Both the position numbers and the translations under genes were made by a program. Shown one piece after another: positions 47,400-60,699 of a stretch of DNA of 64,000 bases. The notes under the pieces were generated by a model that worked only from the letters and a program-made list of their open reading frames with translations, searched no databases and was not told the origin of the DNA. Origin of the DNA: Phoronis australis (lineage: Eukaryota > Phoronida > Phoronidae); contig NMRA01000489.1 in NCBI GenBank assembly GCA_002633005.1, positions 145,972 to 209,971 of the forward strand, read 5' to 3'. Numbering within the stretch: position 1 is the stretch's first letter; every line of letters begins with the position of its first letter.

Positions 47400-49915
47400 T
47401 GAGCCTCCCAGGTTACTTGTCTGTTTGGTAACTAGCTACTTAATCACTCGCCAACTTACTTGTTTGTTCAACAGTATGCACTTGTTTATCCGATAGAATC
47501 TGTACAGTTGTCAGTGGCGGATCTACGGTTTCAGTAAGGGGGGTTAGGATTCCCGCAAAGGTCGAATCCTAGGCGCGTGGCGCTGAGAGGGGGGAGATCG
47601 GGAGGGGGAAGTCATTTTTTGTTTTTGCAGCCAAATAGTGAAATTTCCATGCATCCTGGTAAGTTTCTGGCACTTAACATGTTTCTGGAGTTTTTCTTAA
47701 GATAATTAAAAACCCTTCTCGATTTCGTCACGTGAATTTGGCTCATAAGTTTCGTGAAACCATATTGTGCACATCTGGGTATCAGTCACGCCACCAGCAA
47801 ATTTTTTTGTTGGAACATCTGCTTACACACACCTTTTTAGCATACGAAAAGTCGTATACAAAAAGTGTGGTGTGTATACAGGGGTTTAGACAACTTCCAA
47901 ATATTTAAGAGCATAGGGAGCACCGACGGAGCGTAAAAACTTGAATACATGTGTATCAGATGATCGCGAAACAGCAGCCTCAAGTTGTTTTAGAACGAAG
48001 ACCTCTACTGTTAGTCCGAAAATAAAAATGTGTTCTGTCTCGTTACGAGAAAACTGGAGAACGATGGTGCTCTCAGCTCACAGTCTACTATTAAAAGCGA
48101 CAATAAATAATTACGTATCACTTTATTAAGCTGAATCACTTTGACAACAATTGGAAAACGTCAAATGTTTCAGGAAACAAGTCATCTGAAAACAGTTTCA
48201 CGAACCCAAAACATCGTGTGCACAGTGGTGAAAAGATATTACTGGACTAGTTTGCAGAGGGACCAGATGTACACTGAGAGTACACAAAAAGGCTGCCCTT
48301 GTCCGTCACGAGACCAAGAGTACACCTGTGCTTATTATCCCTATAAAATGGTCGATCTGTCGCGGGACCAAACAGTGCTGGCTGAGATAAATAGTTTTAC
48401 AAAGCACACTTTGGTAAAAAAATCACAAGACTAGTTCGCCGAGGGACCAGAAGTACACTGAAACTCAACATCTACACAAGTCAAGCTGGCCTGGTCCGTC
48501 GCGAGACCTAAAGTGTACTATGCAAAAAATTTTGAATTGAAAACTTCTCTCTAGACACTTTTTAATCCCCAGTGGTTACTCATACGTTAGTCCTATCCTT
48601 CTGTTGTCTAGACTGCCGAGGAATCTGTATATCGGATCCAATGGTTTGCTCGTCTTGAAACCATTCTACCCAGATATCTTCGATGTTTGTTCCCAACGCT
48701 TGCACTTCGTCAACTGCTGTGTCAATGAGCTTGTAAGCCTGTGCAATGTCAGCATCTCGTTTCGCAGCTCAGTTGGCACTAAGGCCCTTGAGGTTGCCAA
48801 GTCCATTCAAAAGACATACATGCGCAACTAAATTTGATCCGTTCATCATGGACTACTTCAAACCTTGACGATGTATCCCAGGACCTATTTGCATCTCTTG
48901 CAATTTTCGAAGTAAACGTCCCAATGTCTGAACACTTGAAACCCGAAGAACTAACATCAAATAAATGCCCATGGCAGTGTGCTTATTGCAAGGTAGAAAG
49001 ACGGTAGGTGTTGAGGTCGGAACAAGGGTTCCTTAGGAGGCCTATTGAACATCGCACGAGTCCCGCAGGACTTCGTTGTGAAAGAACAGCCTCCCTGCAA
49101 TTTCTGGTACTGTACACTGTTCGCGAATGCGGTCACTTTGTCAATGTGAGTGCCCCTTTGTTCATTTCTTGTATAGACATAACTTGTTAGAGTGTATCTT
49201 CAAACGGACTCGCGACTAGACCACGGCGCCCGCCACAATAGAAATTCTTCGGAAAAAGATTTTTTTTTTTCAAAAATATTACATGTACATGTACACTATA
49301 TGATATTGCGCAAGACAATTTTACTATACATCATGTAGTGTAATAGAATGACACGGCATGACAGATGAGGTAAAAACGTTGCACGTCAATTCGCCTGAAT
49401 ATCAGGGTTGCGGCACCACAGTATTTCCCCTAATCAAATGAGAACATATCTTAGAGTAAAGAAGCTAGTTACCTAAAAAAATCAGCTATAGAACTGCTCT
49501 TTCAGCGGTGGATCCATCTAAAATATGCTTGGCTACTTCAGAAGTGTCGACGGAAGCGCACGCACAATTGATCTCCGCGCGTTTTGCCGATGAATCACGA
49601 AGACTCAGCAATTCACAATGCAAAAAAAATTTCAGAGTGAACCCCCCCCTCAATTTTTTTCAAGTTGGTTTACTTGGGATTTACACACGCTAGCGGTGCC
49701 GTTTTTGTTTTGCTGGAGACGTTTTTTTTTATTTTTGGGTCCTGGCCAAAGGGGGTGGGTTAAACCCCCTGAAACCCCCCGTAGGTCCGCCACTGGCTGT
49801 CTTGTCTATTTGGGAAACTATGTTTCTTGACTTTTTTATTTGACAAATCACTTGTCCGCTTAGCAAACTACTTGTCTATTTGTCAAACCACTTGTTCGTT
49901 TAGCAGTGTTGTCTA
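47400..49915. repeat. Diverged ACTTGTCTATTTG-like repeat split by a transposon
   Basis: Units of about 27 bases such as CTTGTCTATTTGTCAAACCA occur at 47400-47511 and again at 49796-49915, on either side of the DNA transposon. The transposon therefore inserted into an existing minisatellite. Confidence 0.65.
47512..49795. mobile_element. DNA transposon with CAGTGGCGGATCT ends, copy 2 (inverted relative to copy 1)
   Basis: The left end is CAGTGGCGGATCTACGG and the right end is TAGGTCCGCCACTG. Flanking 5-mers GTTGT and GCTGT differ by one base, consistent with a 5-bp duplication. It aligns with 6577-8660 in reverse, including the 75-codon frame (48604-48831, + strand), the TGTAC spacer block and the terminal C-rich segments. 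It differs by many substitutions and by an extra segment near 49440-49790. Confidence 0.75.
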
Positions 49916-50233
49916 TTTTGAACCTTTTCGCTGCCCATAATTAGACTCATCTCTTGTCATAGTTACTACGCCTACATTGAATTGTGATAACCTTTTCAGA
50001 CATCCACGGGAATCCTTTCAATTCTCTAACAAATGTTTGCCTTCAGATATTTTTAATATATTTATTACATAAACAGAATATTACAATTTACAATTACAGT
50101 TAAGGAAAACACGTACACCGACACACGCGCACACCTACACGCGAACACGGCGCGCGTCGACACCGCAAACCCAAGTTGCCCATCTTATTTCTATCATATG
50201 TCACTTTCACACACTTCCCATTTTTCCTGAAAA

Positions 50234-50382
50234 GATTGTAAACAAAGATTGTAAACAAAGATTGTAAACAAAGAATGTAAACAAAGATTGTAAACAAAGA
50301 TTGTAAACAAAGATTGTAAACAAAGATTGTAAACAAAGATTGTAAACAAAGATTGTAAACAAAGATTGTAAACAAAGATTGT
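50234..50382. repeat. 13-bp minisatellite (GATTGTAAACAAA), about 11-12 units
   Basis: Nearly perfect tandem array with one GAATGT variant. Since 13 is not a multiple of three, all frames stay open on the - strand and give overlapping reading frames with a 13-residue period. These are artefacts of the repeat. Confidence 0.97.
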
Positions 50383-50449
50383 TTTTGCTAAGTACTTTTG
50401 TGTTTTAGAATAGTTAAAGGACACCATATTAAACATTACAATTTTCAAA

Positions 50450-53400
50450 TTTTCAGAATTACATTTAACATCAAATAATACACTGCTTCGCTAAAAGCAA
50501 AAAAATGAATTCATAAGATCTAAATTTGGAATGTCTCCAGAGGTCAGTCCAAATACAACATAATTATATAACATACTAAAAGGCAATTCTAGATCATACT
50601 TTTTCATGTTCAAAATCATTCCAGAAACTTCCAACGACATCACATTCCCATAACACATGTGAAAATGTTTCAGGAAGTAACTTGCAAAAACTGAATTGGT
50701 CGCTTTCTCATAAATTAATTTTTCTGAGAAAAGTGTTTAATATAATTCTATTGACAATTCTAAACTGTAACCACCAAAGTTTAGCGTCCTTTGTCACACG
50801 ATAAGGTAATAGATACACAGACTTCCAATTAAACGTTTGAGGCCAATTACATTCTGAAGCCCGCTTAAGCTTTTGTCACTTCGAGTGATATTGTTGGAAA
50901 TCCCTGTAATATACCTAACCGCTTTCCAAATAAAATCTAAAATAGAAGGAAAAACTGGACAGCCAACCTTATCAAGTTCTCCAGTACTGTTTATTTGAAA
51001 ATTTCTCAATGTCGCTCCTACACAGCTAAATTCAACAAAAGTTTTAATGCCCAAACCATTCCTTAAATGATCATAATCAACAATTCAATTACTGTTATCC
51101 ATATACATGTATCTTATAAACCTTATTTCTTTGTGGTACCAATGTTAAAAAAATGCCTCCGACCTCCAGCCAAACATTGAGCCAAAGTGGTTGATTTAAG
51201 TTACTTCCACAATGAACAGTCTTTCAATTTTATGAATAAAAGAATCCAGCTTTTAAAATAGTCTACCACTAGTTATTTCAGTGAAATTTGCATGGTTTTG
51301 CCGGTAACTTACAAGAACACCGCTATAGGTTTTTTATGATATCTATTCTTGTTGGGTTGTTGCTACAGACTCGCCCCTTCAGAGAGTCCAAAGGAAAGAT
51401 TTAGTGACATTTGAGGAGGTGTCCCGGTGACATATTCAACCAATATGAGGTTTAATTCCCACCACTCTGTGGAGTGTATGTTGGTATCGTGACACTATAG
51501 TCATGTCGACCGTCAGCCTGATTCTATTCAGCTTAGCGCTGGGATAAATTAATGAGCTCTTTGTGGATTCCACTGGGCGTTAATTGTCAGTGAACTTTCC
51601 ATCACACGGCAAACTTCTCTAATTTGTCCCCTGCTGCCGGAATAAATTTCTCTGAGGCTCGCTAAAAGAGGCAGTCTACGGCAACCGACCGCAAGCAGAG
51701 ACTCTCAAGGCAAGCATGAATAACGCGACCAATATATAGTGACTTCTAAACTGACCCATAGATTTATGGTTGTGTGGGTCAATATTGGCCCATAGGTATG
51801 CTTTTACAAAGAGACTTCTGCCGAGTCTTGGACTTTGACCGCAACGCAAGTCGTCGCGAGATGTCGCCATGCATTACTCGTATTTACGTAAGTCCATCGA
51901 ACACGTTCCTGGCACTTAGGAACCAGTACTGGTTCCTAGCTGGCACGTACCAGTCATTTTGGATCATTCAGTTACCGATTGGGAAATGTATATTCGCGCC
52001 ATGAATAGGAATAGAACAATTATTTTTACAACAAGCACTTAGCATATAGCTGTGTTCCTTGATTGTTTTTTGATTTCAAAACAGTTAATGTATTGGCGTG
52101 ATGTCTCAGAAGGGGTTTGAGAACTAGCAGGAAATTGCCTTCTGTTGTAGGGAAGAAGGCTAATCAATCTTCTTGTCAAATGTGAGACGATAACGCAAGA
52201 ACTAGGTTACAACAAATTGAACTCTCACTTTGAAGACGTATAAATATGGGACGACTTTATAGTTATTTTAAAATTTCTTTGTTAGAAATAAAGTAAGTTG
52301 TCACGATTGACAAATTGGAGTAGATCTAATATGGAAATTGTGATACCTACCAACACGACTATACTTGCTGATCCGTCAGACGTAACAAACAAACGTGCGC
52401 GAACCGGCGGGCTGAAGTTGGAGCTGCTTGGAGAGGCGCATTAATTGGGGTATTTCGTAAACTCTGGGGCTTCCAGATTTGTAAGTAAGTCAAAAAGGTG
52501 CCAATGTGATGAAATACGGAGACACCGATTTTTTTCTTGACAGCATGACCATACTTGTGACGGCAACCCGTTTGTCGTAAAATACGTGCAGCGTGCGGCG
52601 GCACACAGCTGTGGTCAAGACAGACCCGAACATACTTATCATGAGCTTTTATACTAAAGAGAAGTTTGTTGTGTATTTTCTTACATTCCACAGACTCGAA
52701 GATCTCCAAGAACGATGCATAAGACGTACTTATCTCATGGCGTTAAATATCAAACTGTGACCTTTTCCTTTCCACATAAGCCTATACTGCTAAACATGTA
52801 TTTGTATGCTAATCTATTGCAAGAACTAAACGACAATGCTATTTTACAAAGTGCATTGGATTCACTGACAACTTGTTAATGTGAAAACAAGAAATTCTGC
52901 AAATAGGTGACCTCTGCAATAATGACATACCTCCCGCATCATGCTGTGTAGTCCCCAGAACCTCGTCTCGATAGTTACTGGACACTGTTCAGTGTCTTTC
53001 GGAGGACCATTTTCGCCACAAAACGCGTTCTAAAAACATTAAACAATTTTCAACCTACTTCATATGCACATTGTCGCTATATGTTTTGTTTTTAACTGAA
53101 TTGGCCAAACAATCACAGAGATAATGAATTAGCCTACAAGTTCCACTGGAGAGATGTGCTTACTGAATATGGAGCCTATTTCATGGAATTGTTAGACAGA
53201 AATTTGGTCTGATGCGCTTCCGCTTAACAATTGCTGAATAAAGTTTGAAGCCAAGTAATTATGAGCACAGTGCAGAAACGTTTAGAAATTAGAAACTAGC
53301 GGTTATGTGTATTATTCCTACTTTCTGGCTCTTTTCCTGAAATGGGTCCTTTTAATTAGAATTTCCTTGCCATACACTGCATCACTCTCAATACTGAGTT

Positions 53401-56400
53401 GAAGCAAAAATAATTAAAGATAACCGGCGATTCAGAACGCGAGACGAACCGATTTACCTTATTGAAAGGGTCAAATTTTGGAACTTAAGACTAGGTATCC
53501 GTCTGAAGTGTCTTGCAATTCGTAAATTCTTCAAAAGTTCTTCCTGACAACGGAAATTAAGGCCATTTTTAATGATAAGTAGCCATATTTTGAATTTGGT
53601 TTTCGTGCAGCTGAACAGGAGGAAAATGCAATTTGCCAATCATAAATTGAGCCGCACTGCAGACACGTCAAATAACTAAAGACATTTATGATCGACATAT
53701 GTCCCGAATAAACATAAGTGATACGTGCGTCGAAAGCTCCTTACAAGACATGAAAAATAGACCGAGTTGGCCGATGTAAAGTGATTTAGTATAACGTAAT
53801 AAAATTAGAAGGATTATGAAGAAAATACAAAATAATTAAGTAAAAATAATGATCTTTCGTAAGATGGGCAACAAAAAGCGTCACATCGAAGTATGAGACA
53901 ATGTCGAAATGAGGATGATAGAGGGTGACTTAAAATGAATAAGTTTAAGGCACGTACGTCTATGTGGCTGACGCGAAGAAGTTGGACTGAAACACGTCTA
54001 AGTAACAAAGAAAATACCTACGTACACGTGACAATTCTCATCAATGGCGATATAATGCTATTTTTTATCAATTACTTAGAAAAAGGCCGAACTGCGTACG
54101 GGAAACGGTCGAAGGCGTTATTGAAAAGCAGATTCGCCTTATTCACTTCCGCTTGTTTTGATTTGATCTCCCAAAGCGACACAGGAAACTCATACTTGCA
54201 TCTCATACTGAGTGATTCGATCAAGATTAAAATCTTCCCTTGAAGTAAACAAAAATTCTGGATATGTGCCGACCAGGCCAGGGCCTTATTCTAAGTTTCC
54301 ACTTCATGTAAGTTTTGAATTACGGGATTTGACTTATCCTTTATCGATTTAATGAAAACGAAAATTTTTCATTGTACGTAAGCGTTTCAGGCATTGTTAC
54401 TAGAAGATTTGGGCGTGCAATTTCAACTTAAACGCGTAGCGGCTCCTGACAGCAATTGAAAGAATACCAAACCTAATTTTGGCCTTAAGTTAACAGAATG
54501 ATCTTGATAGCAACTTTCCCCTCCAGTTCTCTGAAACAAAATAATGCTCTTTAACACTCCACAACCATAAAAATGGAGCTAAATTGGTAAACACTTTACA
54601 AAGTCTCTTAAACGGGCAAGCGTGAGCTACGCTTTAGGCGAGTTTCACAACTATAGGGAAGACTAGCACCCACCAAGAACCGTAATGTCCAGCTTGTGAC
54701 AGAGGCGATATGACCTTATACTTGAAATCTACTTTAATCACTTAACATGTATGTGACGTCATGAGTGATGCATTAGGAGGTAGCAGAACGAGGCCTTGAC
54801 TGAAATCACCAAAACAGGGTTTGAAATATTTACATATGACCACAGGCGATGACGTTTAACATTATAAATTCGACAACACGTGGTAAAACAAAATGTACAA
54901 AACTGTGTAAAGAATCCACTGTGGTCGAGCACGGCAGGCTAAAAAATGGGATTGGGGCCGCAGACAATGCATTTTTTCCAACCTATGACAAAAAATGTAT
55001 TGTTCATGGCTGTAGCGATAATAAATTTGACTGAAATGGGAGTCTTTTGGGGCATTTTTGTCACCCATGAACATCGTTTACTGGATTTTTTAGAGAATGA
55101 ACCGTAAAACCCTGGTAATCTGGCCTATTGTAATGCAAATATTTTTAAAGGAAATCAATTAAAAATCTCTACGTGTTAAAAAAGAAATGTAATGTAGCCT
55201 GTAGACGCTTCGTTCATAAAATAGAAAACACTTCGTAGACATCTATAAAAGCGCAAGCGATTTCAGACCGAAAGGTAGCAATAGTATCCAACACGATAAT
55301 TGATGCGTTACACTAACTTGCAGGATAATCAACTGTGTTCGTTTTATTGCACAACGATCGTTTCGTCCATACAATTAGATGTGTCAAGATTCCTTTGTGG
55401 TTGCGGTAAGCCTTCATATTTTATCGATAGCAGCGGTTTTCAAAATGTCATGCAACTTTACAAATCCTATTGCAGAACTCAAGGTCACTTTCTAAACTGA
55501 ATTACTACAAAAATATAATTTAACTATTTAAATCAACAAAAGTGTGTTTTAAGGTTAACATATCTGCAAATGATGAGCACTATAGTTGAACCAGACAAAT
55601 AGGGTATGGTGTTTATGCATTAAGTTAGTTTTGACTATCCGCCCTTCGGCCCTCATCGGATTATTGCATGAGGGAATGATTTCATTTCGGACTCTCAGCT
55701 CTTCGGATCAAAGGCCCTTCGGACTATCGAACAGATACCCAACTAATTTTTGCTAATTTTTGTTTGCTAAGTGGCACACTACGGTCTCAAAGAAATGTTT
55801 TGAGCCTAGGAACATCGAAATAAGTTAATTTTATTCAACATTGCGTCGTCTACGTCATTCCCGTAACTCCAAAATATTACCCACACTTTGCTTGACAGGT
55901 GCCGAATGAACTGCTCTCGATACTAACTAGGTGTTGTATGCACGATTGTCGGACTTATAAAATAGCCTAAATAAAAAGTATATTTTGACTCCAACTAACA
56001 CGCGTCTCTGAAAGAAGTTGATAATTCTCAAATTGTACAGCCTTTGCTGCCAGTTTTTCTACTATACTTGTTCTGTAAAACTGTGTTTCGAACTTAACAT
56101 TTATTTTGTTGCCTTTGCATCGGCGCTAGTTATTCCAACGGTCTCTGCTATAGACCTAATTGATCACGCCGACAGGAGGCGCGTTCCAAAACGAGGCTCG
56201 CTACGATAGCTCTGTTGGCTTATCGGCACACTGGTTGTATTCCGCGCGTTGCTCGGCTAGAAAAAATACTGACACTCAACTGTCTGTTTTACAATACCTA
56301 AGGACGTTGAAATTCGGAAGCGTTGGGTAGTTGCCATACGCGCGACGAAGGAAAATATGTCCGTTCAAAATTTATAAATGTTTTCGAAAAGGCATAGATC

Positions 56401-58980
56401 ATATTTTGTCGCATCTCGGTTGCCAAGCATCGACCGGAGCATCTTCAGCCAGCCAGGCTGTGTTTTCATGACTAGGGCCCTCAATCCCTCGATTTTAGGG
56501 CTCTATTTCGCTCTCAAAAATATTGAAAATCCCCCTAAATTCCCCCCACGAGGCCTAAAAATTCGCCTAGTGATTGAAAAGTTCTCTCCGAAATTCAAAT
56601 CACTTGTAACAACACAGGTGAAAAAATTCGAAAGAGCACAAAATGCTACTTGAAACAATGAGAGATTGCAACAGGGCGGGGTTGCTATTGATGATGATCG
56701 GGAGGTAGATTTTCCCCTCACTCCGCTCGGCGAAAAAATTCCCCTCTCAGAAGGCACAGGCACCCTCCCTCGGATGAACGAGGTCCCTGAAGAAACATGA
56801 CAACTATGCTTGCTCGGTCTAGCTGACTGAAATTTAGCTCTAAAACGAAGTTATGCTTTGGACGAACAAATTAGGTGTTTTAATTTTAAAATTCAACTTG
56901 GTCCAGATTGGTATTTGAAACTTAACCATACCGACGTGAATAATACGCTTATAAGTAAGTCACGCATTTCTAAAGATATGCCAGCATTTTCACCGCTCGT
57001 CCTTCTGAGCGGATTTTACCAGGATCAAAGAGATCGCAGCGCCGGAGTCAGGAACAGTTGTGATGACCGCATTGCCCGATGCTAGCAAGACCCATATTAT
57101 GTATAATTACCTGACCAGAACTGTATTAAACATCTCTGACTGTACATAATGGCGAACTTTCAAAATGCATTAACCACTAATTTTCGTTAAAAATGAACAC
57201 CATGGCGATATTCAGCTGGAAAAAGAAACCAAGTACAGTTTTCAGTTTTTAAAAATCGATGAATTAATAATCTAAAAACTACAACCATTGGGTGCGATTT
57301 AAGATAGACTACCGCGCGTATTATACTCGGTGGATATACAAACGCTGATCAGAGTTAACAATATCACATGGATTCATTTTTTAAAATTCTTTCAATCTCG
57401 TTTCACCAGATTTTTGACCAGGAAACAGTTGTACTTAACTTGTGCCCACTTTTCATTTTTTATTACTGACAAAGAGTTAGAATAGTTATATAGTTAATGC
57501 CACCGAAATTGTTCAGAGATTCCAAATCTTCCGTTTGGTTATCACTATATTTGCACTTTTGTATATATTTATAATTTGAGTTCTAATACAGATTGAACTT
57601 TAATGACACGTGAAATGTTTAGTATACCTCTAATGTGGAAAGTTAAGGGATGGGCTCACAATGAACTTAACTAATTAAGTTTCGCTGGCCATCAAAATCT
57701 ACCACTGTTTTGGTACTTCAAGTTTAAAAGTTATATAAAAAGTTATCAACCCGTTTCCGATAAGAAAAAACCCAAAACAAGTGGGCAGCAGCATTAAAAA
57801 TTAAATAACGAAAACCAGTATGAAACATATAGTTCCTTTGGAAAGTGACCCTTTGTGAAGATAAACACTAGTTAACCTTTTTAGTCATTGTGTAATATTT
57901 ATAATGTACCAAGTTAAAACTACTCTCCAGAGTTGCAGACTGTAACTCTGCAAATGTCAAAGAAAACTATACTAACAACAACCATTGTTGAAACAGTAAT
58001 GCTAGCTATTTCCTTTCCACTTCATTAGCTCAGATCTACATCAATACAAAGGGCGTGCGGAATAGGCATCGTAAAAGTTGTCTAGGGCTAAGGGAATCTG
58101 AGCGGTGACCAGTGTAAGCGAGAAATTCTCCACATGACACATGACGTAAGAATTATTAAAACCAAGAAAGCATAATTAATGGTCAAATAATTACTTGCAA
58201 ATGTGTGTAAGAGAGTGAATGAGAACTTGGATATAATGCGAAAGCGATTTCTGGGGTTGTGCTCGTTTTTATTTTTTTTCAAACTTTAAAAACTGGTCCA
58301 ATAATTTTTATTTTCAATTACGAACCCGCTTTTTATTTTAATAAAAATATATGTTTAATAACACCAGTCATTCTTTCAGATCAAAAACAAATCAGCTGTT
58401 AGTCCCGGTAGTCCCTACCTCACTATATATCTTGATCCACAAATTAAACCAGATGTGACTCTACTGCACATTACAGCAAAATGCGATGCGCCACCTCTGT
58501 CGAATATATTTTCAACTCGTCAAAAATACAAGCAGATGACCTGGTTAGCGTAGAAAGCATTTTTATCAACAATTTACAAGAAGAAACGTAGCCCTGCTTT
58601 CAGCATAATGACCTAATCTGTAACACTACGATCGCCGCAGTTTGGTCATATTTACTTTTCATGTTTCGAACCTAGTTTTCCAACAAAAATTATACCTTTC
58701 GTCAGACAACTCTTGGTGCATTGACTTGTTCTCCAATGTATTTTTCTACGTCTCTGTGGTTAATTATCGACACATCTTTAAGATTTAATTTCCAGATTGG
58801 ACTCGAAAGACAGGCCATTTAACTCACCCCAACTTCCACATTGTTTATCGTAGTGAGCCTCGCTTTGGATTTTAATGTCCGCCGCGTGAATTAGGTCTAC
58901 GAGTATCTATGGTTACTGATTCTACTTAGGCAGTTCTCTGCCAATCATGTTGTTTTAAAAAATAACATATATAACACCAT
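50450..58980. other. No gene recognised (8.5 kb)
   Basis: AT-rich sequence with only short frames. The largest are a 116-codon - strand frame at 52359-52709 with several Cys and His residues and a 102-codon + frame at 53935-54243. Neither has a recognisable domain or clear splice borders. A repeat fragment shared with GSTK intron 2 lies near 58196-58264. Upstream regulatory sequence or a 5' exon of the GPCR may lie in the last kilobase. Confidence 0.45.
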
Positions 58981-58987
58981 GTCTTAG

Positions 58988-60283
58988 TTGTTAAGCATGA
59001 TTTACATTTTTATTTCAAGGAATAGGAAAAGGAGTTGGATTAAAAAGATTGCACTGAAGTTCAGGGCGATGGAGGAGAACTTTACTAGAAACGCTACACA
59101 CTTTCCAGAAATCAGTGATGGAGCAAAATACATATCGCTGTCAATTACCATCCTGTTGATGGTGACCGGTGGACTCGGTCACTCGGCAACTCTAGTCGTC
59201 TTCATCCGTAAAAGAGCTTTCAAAACGGTGTTTGAGTGCCTGATATTCACAATGAGCGCTGTACACGTCTACGACTGCACGCTCGTCATTCCGTTCTTCA
59301 TAGCTGCCATAGCAAAACGTGATTGGTATAGAAGGTCACCGGTTTGTTTATATGTGTTTTACGCAACGTTCCTGGCAAACAGTGTTGTTGCCCTTTTGCT
59401 GTTGGCAATATCCGTCACCAGACACCTTCATGTAGTACACCATCGTCTGCATTTGAAGAAAGAAACACTAGTCACAATTTCTCTTATCGCTGTGTTCGGT
59501 ATTCCCTCTATTGTGACGTCCATATCGTTCCTAGGTGGCTTTCCCGCTTATTCCGACACCAGGATGACGTGTAGATCAGATTATAGTCCTTGGCGTATAG
59601 CATTTTTCACCATAATAATTGGTCCGACTGTGATCCTCCCACCACTCCTTTACATGCACATACATTGGGTCATCCGTAAAAGTCACATGAGGGTTCAAGA
59701 CGCCACCACGTTGAACGTTGGTGACAATTCCTCTCGGACGCTCGCAACATCCTCAACTAACGTGCGTCCCCACAAAGCTAACAAGGTAGATCCTGGATTT
59801 CCATCGCACTCAAATTCACTTGTTTGCTCAACATCTGATCATCAGAGGCAAGGTTCACGTGTCTTGTCTCAACACAACGCAACCGGTATCACTTGGCAAC
59901 AAGATGTCGAAGATTCTGGGCAAGGAGAAGTTCGGAAAGGTGCGAATGAATCCCGCAAGGCAACAGGGGCCAAGACGTGCTCGTGTAACAGAACGTGTGT
60001 CACAGAAAGAGTCCCCCTCAGAGACGCTAGACTAACCAAAATGATCATAGTACTCTTTCTGGGATACTTAGTCTATTATCTTCTTCCAGGATTCATGCCG
60101 CTTATTTTAGAGTCCTGGGTTTATAACGTCACAGACTTGTACGTAGTTAGTCAAAGACTTTTCTCGGCCTCTGCAGCAATAAATTTTGTGATTTTTGTCG
60201 CAATGAATCGAACACTCCGAAGAGATTTGAGGAACATCTTTAAACCAAGGCAGATGTTTTTCAACGGACATCGAGTACCGTAG
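58988..60283 (+). CDS. Rhodopsin-like (class A) G-protein-coupled receptor, single exon
   Basis: Seven hydrophobic helices at about residues 48-72, 82-108, 118-143, 159-182, 203-228, 350-374 and 383-406, with a roughly 120-residue third intracellular loop. Cys120 at the top of helix 3 and Cys195 in loop 2 can form the class A disulfide. The extracellular start has glycosylation sites NFT and NAT. The likely start is Met28 (59069), giving 404 residues. The upstream 27 residues are basic, and a polypyrimidine-AG at about 59019 suggests an intron in the leader. Signature positions are unusual: TRH replaces DRY, the CWxP region reads VYYLLP, and NPxxY reads NFVIF. Helix 2 keeps an Asp. Ligand and subfamily are unknown. 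The intronless structure fits lineage-specific expansions seen in marine invertebrates. Confidence 0.88.
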   Translation: MLSMIYIFISRNRKRSWIKKIALKFRAMEENFTRNATHFPEISDGAKYISLSITILLMVTGGLGHSATLVVFIRKRAFKTVFECLIFTMSAVHVYDCTLVIPFFIAAIAKRDWYRRSPVCLYVFYATFLANSVVALLLLAISVTRHLHVVHHRLHLKKETLVTISLIAVFGIPSIVTSISFLGGFPAYSDTRMTCRSDYSPWRIAFFTIIIGPTVILPPLLYMHIHWVIRKSHMRVQDATTLNVGDNSSRTLATSSTNVRPHKANKVDPGFPSHSNSLVCSTSDHQRQGSRVLSQHNATGITWQQDVEDSGQGEVRKGANESRKATGAKTCSCNRTCVTERVPLRDARLTKMIIVLFLGYLVYYLLPGFMPLILESWVYNVTDLYVVSQRLFSASAAINFVIFVAMNRTLRRDLRNIFKPRQMFFNGHRVP

Positions 60284-60504
60284 TGAACGTACTCGTTGAC
60301 TGCACAGCACACAGCGCAGTTTATATAGTGGCAGCAGTTTGAAGTTGATAACTTTGATGATATTATCAGTATGATTGCTGATCAGCAATTGACATGGACA
60401 CCCGTAGACGGGGGCACAACGGGGACATATGTTTCCATTTTGAAACCCCTTTCCACGGTTGGCATTCATTACAATTTTGCGTTTCAGGCCCCCTACTCAT
60501 CACA

Positions 60505-60521
60505 NCCCCCCCCCCCCCCTC
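60505..60521. repeat. Poly-C tract with one undetermined base
   Basis: N at 60505 followed by about 14 C. Probably a sequencing difficulty. Confidence 0.8.
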
Positions 60522-60552
60522 CCCGTGACTTCGCACGTATACGTAAGCCTCC

Positions 60553-60679
60553 CGTTCAGTAACGCTAGGACCTCGCTAGAAGCAAGACTTCGCGAGATTA
60601 CGTGAGATATTAGCGTGTATTTCAAATGAGAGCACGTGAATTTGACTAGATTTTAGCTAGGTCCTAGCGTTACTGAACA
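60553..60679. mobile_element. MITE with GTTCAGTAACGCTAGGACCT ends, copy 2
   Basis: GTTCAGTAACGCTAGGACCT at the left is matched by its perfect inverse at the right (AGGTCCTAGCGTTACTGAAC). The roughly 85-base interior is shared with 42439-42579. It is about 270 bases downstream of the GPCR stop codon. Confidence 0.8.
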
Positions 60680-60699
60680 CACGCCAGGTTCCTTTCACG

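Noticed and set aside
50100-50448. Two overlapping - strand frames with a repeated LFTIFVYNLCLQS-like chain
   Set aside because: They come from a 13-bp tandem repeat that stays open in every frame. Not genes.
52359-52709. 116-codon - strand frame with Cys and His residues
   Set aside because: The cysteine and histidine spacing does not form a zinc finger or known motif, and it stands alone with no exon neighbours.
56378-56653. 91-codon + strand frame
   Set aside because: No recognised family. Overlapped by an equally long antisense frame, as expected by chance.
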